A DNA stretch of 7,584 nt. Source: Spirochaetota bacterium (lineage in GTDB: Bacteria > Spirochaetota > JAGLSM01). This document shows positions 6,397 through 7,584 of this stretch, one piece after another; position 1 is the stretch's first letter, and every line of letters starts with the position of its first letter. The DNA lies in NCBI GenBank assembly GCA_023135745.1, contig JAGLSM010000091.1:1-7584 (forward strand), in the 5' to 3' direction. The notes beneath the pieces are model-generated. The model was not told where the DNA came from and searched no databases. It saw only the letters and a program-made list of their open reading frames with translations. Made by a program: the position numbers and the translations under genes.

Positions 6397-6918
6397 TTAG
6401 GCTGTTGCTCCCATAGCAAAACGAAGCTTACGCGCGTAGTAAACGAGTAATACTGTGTAGAAAAATATACCAGCCAGCAGCACGATCCTCCATAACACAG
6501 ATGTGAGAATAAAATGCAGCCCGGGACTACCCAACAGAGAATTCATCTTGAGCGGGAAAATAAAAGTGTATAAAAATACAGCGTATGAGATTATCACAAA
6601 AACAATGAGAATCGGCTTTAATAAAACAGAGTAAATAAATCGGGTTTTTAGAGGGATTGTTTTTTTATTAACCCTTGTATTTGCAGCATCGGTTTCAAGC
6701 ATATTTAAATATTTTTTTTTACTTAAAAATACAACTATCAGTAAAATTACAAGGATGGTTACCCATTGAAAAAGGTTAATACCCAAAAAACCGCCTTTTA
6801 GTTGAGCAATCATAGTAAGCGGAAATGTAATTAAAAACATCATAATCCCCAGAGAAAGAATAAGCCCGGTGATCTTTATAACTGTAACAAAACTGTCTTT
6901 TAATATCCCTTTGGTCAT
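6397..6918 (-). CDS. Four-helix integral membrane protein, unrecognised family
   Basis: This 173-residue protein has four hydrophobic segments at about 11-38, 47-66, 96-121 and 139-161. A basic loop lies between the second and third (SKKKYLNML...TRVNKKTIPLKTR), and the tail is basic (ARKLRF). The positive loops suggest both termini and the middle loop are cytoplasmic. I do not recognise the family and see no catalytic motif. Its stop TAA directly precedes the ATG of the secreted DUF4015 protein, so the two genes form an operon, and the protein may work with, export or anchor that product. The start ATG 6918 has only a weak AGAGAG-like ribosome site about 10 nt upstream, but it lies just downstream of a good promoter and the helix pattern begins right after it. 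Confidence 0.75.
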   Translation of the reverse strand: MTKGILKDSFVTVIKITGLILSLGIMMFLITFPLTMIAQLKGGFLGINLFQWVTILVILLIVVFLSKKKYLNMLETDAANTRVNKKTIPLKTRFIYSVLLKPILIVFVIISYAVFLYTFIFPLKMNSLLGSPGLHFILTSVLWRIVLLAGIFFYTVLLVYYARKLRFAMGATA

Positions 6919-6945
6919 TTTACAATTTCTCTCTTTTTATTGAAA

Positions 6946-6974
6946 ATAATACCCAAACAATTCCATTTTGTCAT
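6946..6974 (-). promoter_or_regulatory. Sigma70-type promoter for the membrane protein-DUF4015 operon
   Basis: Reading the - strand, ATGACA (6974-6969) and TATTAT (6951-6946) are 17 nt apart, each matching consensus at 5/6. Transcription would start near 6939, about 20 nt before ATG 6918. The -35 overlaps one of the TTTGTCA motifs of this region, which may be coincidence or a repressor contact. Confidence 0.55.
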
Positions 6975-6989
6975 TTTTTTTCGACACAG

Positions 6990-7020
6990 ATTTGTCACGA
7001 TAAAATGAATCGGGACAAAT
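6990..7020. repeat. Inverted repeat, 12-position stem with one mismatch
   Basis: ATTTGTC (6990-6996) and CGAT (6998-7001) pair with ATCG (7009-7012) and GACAAAT (7014-7020). There is a single A-G mismatch between the two helices and a 7-nt loop. It sits between the two divergent promoters and is not followed by a T-tract, so an operator is more likely than a terminator. Confidence 0.6.
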
Positions 7021-7045
7021 CCTTGTCGGGAAAACAAAAAGTGAC

Positions 7046-7064
7046 AAACTAAAAACTTTAGTTT
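7046..7064. promoter_or_regulatory. Perfect 8-3-8 dyad, operator-like
   Basis: AAACTAAA (7046-7053) and TTTAGTTT (7057-7064) are exact reverse complements around AAC. The dyad ends 12 nt before the -35 candidate of the rightward flavin-protein gene. This position suits a transcription-factor site; no named regulator is recognised. Confidence 0.5.
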
Positions 7065-7076
7065 AACTGGAAAATA

Positions 7077-7105
7077 TTGAATATAGACTATACTATCAAT
7101 AATAT
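7077..7105 (+). promoter_or_regulatory. Promoter candidate for the flavin protein
   Basis: TTGAAT (7077-7082) and TAATAT (7100-7105) are 17 nt apart, each matching consensus at 4/6. The start would fall near 7112, close to the ribosome site, giving a very short leader. Other -10-like hexamers nearby (TATACT at 7089-7094) make the exact position uncertain. Confidence 0.35.
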
Positions 7106-7108
7106 TAT

Positions 7109-7115
7109 AAGGGAG
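7109..7115 (+). promoter_or_regulatory. Ribosome binding site deciding the TTG start
   Basis: AAGGGAG lies 8 nt before TTG 7124. The ATG at 7117-7119 is only 1 nt from the site and out of frame, reaching a stop after about 35 codons. The spacing therefore selects TTG. Confidence 0.75.
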
Positions 7116-7123
7116 AATGAATT

Positions 7124-7584
7124 TTGTCAAACACACTTTTAAAAGCAAAAAGTCAAATTATCAATTACCTCAACCAATCATTATTGGCAACTGTCAATAT
7201 ATTATCAGACGGAAAACCTAAATCTATAATGACAGTATTTGGAAATGACAAAGACGGATGCATTTACATTTGTGTCCGCAAACATTCTTCTATTGTAAAA
7301 ATGCTGCATCTTAACCCGGATGTATCACTTCTTATTTCAAGAGAAGAAGACATATTGGAAGATATTTCAGCGCTGACTGTTGAAGGAAAAGCAGAAATAA
7401 TTGATGCTGTGAATTCAGAATCTAATATGATTGCCTATGATATTCTTAATAAAAAGTCTCCTGTCATTGGTAAAATACCCGATTCAGACCAAATATCAGA
7501 ATACAGAATCATTAAAATACAACCGGCCGAAATTATTTTTCAAAACTACGGCAAATATTTGGATAAAATCCAGCCGGTTATTTT
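7124..7584 (+). CDS. Pyridoxamine 5'-phosphate oxidase-like flavin split-barrel protein (3' end outside window)
   Basis: The first 153 residues are visible and the frame is open to the right edge. The pattern is that of the pyridoxamine-5'-phosphate-oxidase-like FMN-binding split barrel: LLATVNILSDGKPKSIMTVF at 20-39, CIYICVRKHSSIVKML at 46-61, LNPDVSLLIS at 63-72, LTVEGKAEIID at 84-94, and the later KIQPAEIIFQNYG at 131-143. The K/S-rich segment at 53-59 corresponds to the usual phosphate-contacting 's..Kv.nl' region. The family includes FMN- or F420-dependent oxidoreductases, haem-binding proteins and regulators; which one applies cannot be told here. The start is TTG, chosen from AAGGGAG at 7109-7115. 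It is divergent from the membrane protein-DUF4015 operon and shares its control region. Confidence 0.85.
   Translation, partial: MSNTLLKAKSQIINYLNQSLLATVNILSDGKPKSIMTVFGNDKDGCIYICVRKHSSIVKMLHLNPDVSLLISREEDILEDISALTVEGKAEIIDAVNSESNMIAYDILNKKSPVIGKIPDSDQISEYRIIKIQPAEIIFQNYGKYLDKIQPVI

Noticed and set aside
6915..7148. Leftward 77-codon frame across the divergent intergenic region
   Set aside because: It spans the promoter and dyads, runs into the start of the membrane-protein gene and overlaps the start of the flavin gene. It has no ribosome site or recognisable protein character.

Overview
This 7.6 kb window is AT-rich (I judge GC to be in the mid-30s per cent by eye, not computed). It comes from a bacterium with a lipoprotein-rich cell envelope. 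Three of the encoded proteins have lipoprotein signal peptides. One ends in the relaxed lipobox LFIN|C, and two continue into serine-rich spacers. Together with a secreted DUF4015-type glycosyl-hydrolase-like protein, this suggests a spirochaete or a similar diderm. That placement is an inference from protein style; the window holds no marker gene.

Layout. The left edge (1-878, + strand) has the last 39 codons of a protein with a PDZ-like C-terminus. Its stop codon overlaps the start of a complete dolichyl-phosphate-mannose-synthase-like GT2 glycosyltransferase. A convergent lipoprotein gene on the - strand (1010-1684) resembles CsgG/LpoB-type envelope lipoproteins. It is separated by a 341 bp divergent intergenic region from a + strand lipoprotein (2026-2757) with a ten-serine linker and two Ig-like modules. 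That gene ends at a strong 19-bp-stem terminator, shared with a convergent CoA-binding-domain (YccU-type) gene at 2859-3218.

The - strand then continues with a beta-propeller-like lipoprotein (3314-4387) whose serine-rich spacer is built from a 21-bp tandem repeat. Next comes a two-gene unit, in transcription order: a four-helix membrane protein (6397-6918), then a 642-residue secreted protein (4468-6396). The second protein joins an Asp-box propeller to a DUF4015 putative glycosyl hydrolase barrel, and the two reading frames abut with no spacing (TAAATG). A 205 bp divergent control region dense in dyads (6919-7123) leads to a pyridoxamine-phosphate-oxidase-like flavin protein. That gene starts at TTG 7124 and runs off the right edge.

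How the genes may relate. Most products act in or beyond the cytoplasmic membrane: surface lipoproteins, a secreted carbohydrate-active candidate and a membrane partner. The mannosyltransferase makes the kind of lipid-linked sugar used for extracytoplasmic glycosylation. The CoA-binding and flavin proteins look like unrelated housekeeping neighbours. I see no mobile element, CRISPR array, tRNA or rRNA. The items most worth following are the divergent operator-like region at 6919-7123, the propeller-DUF4015 fusion with its basic linker and coupled membrane gene, and the two differently built serine spacers.
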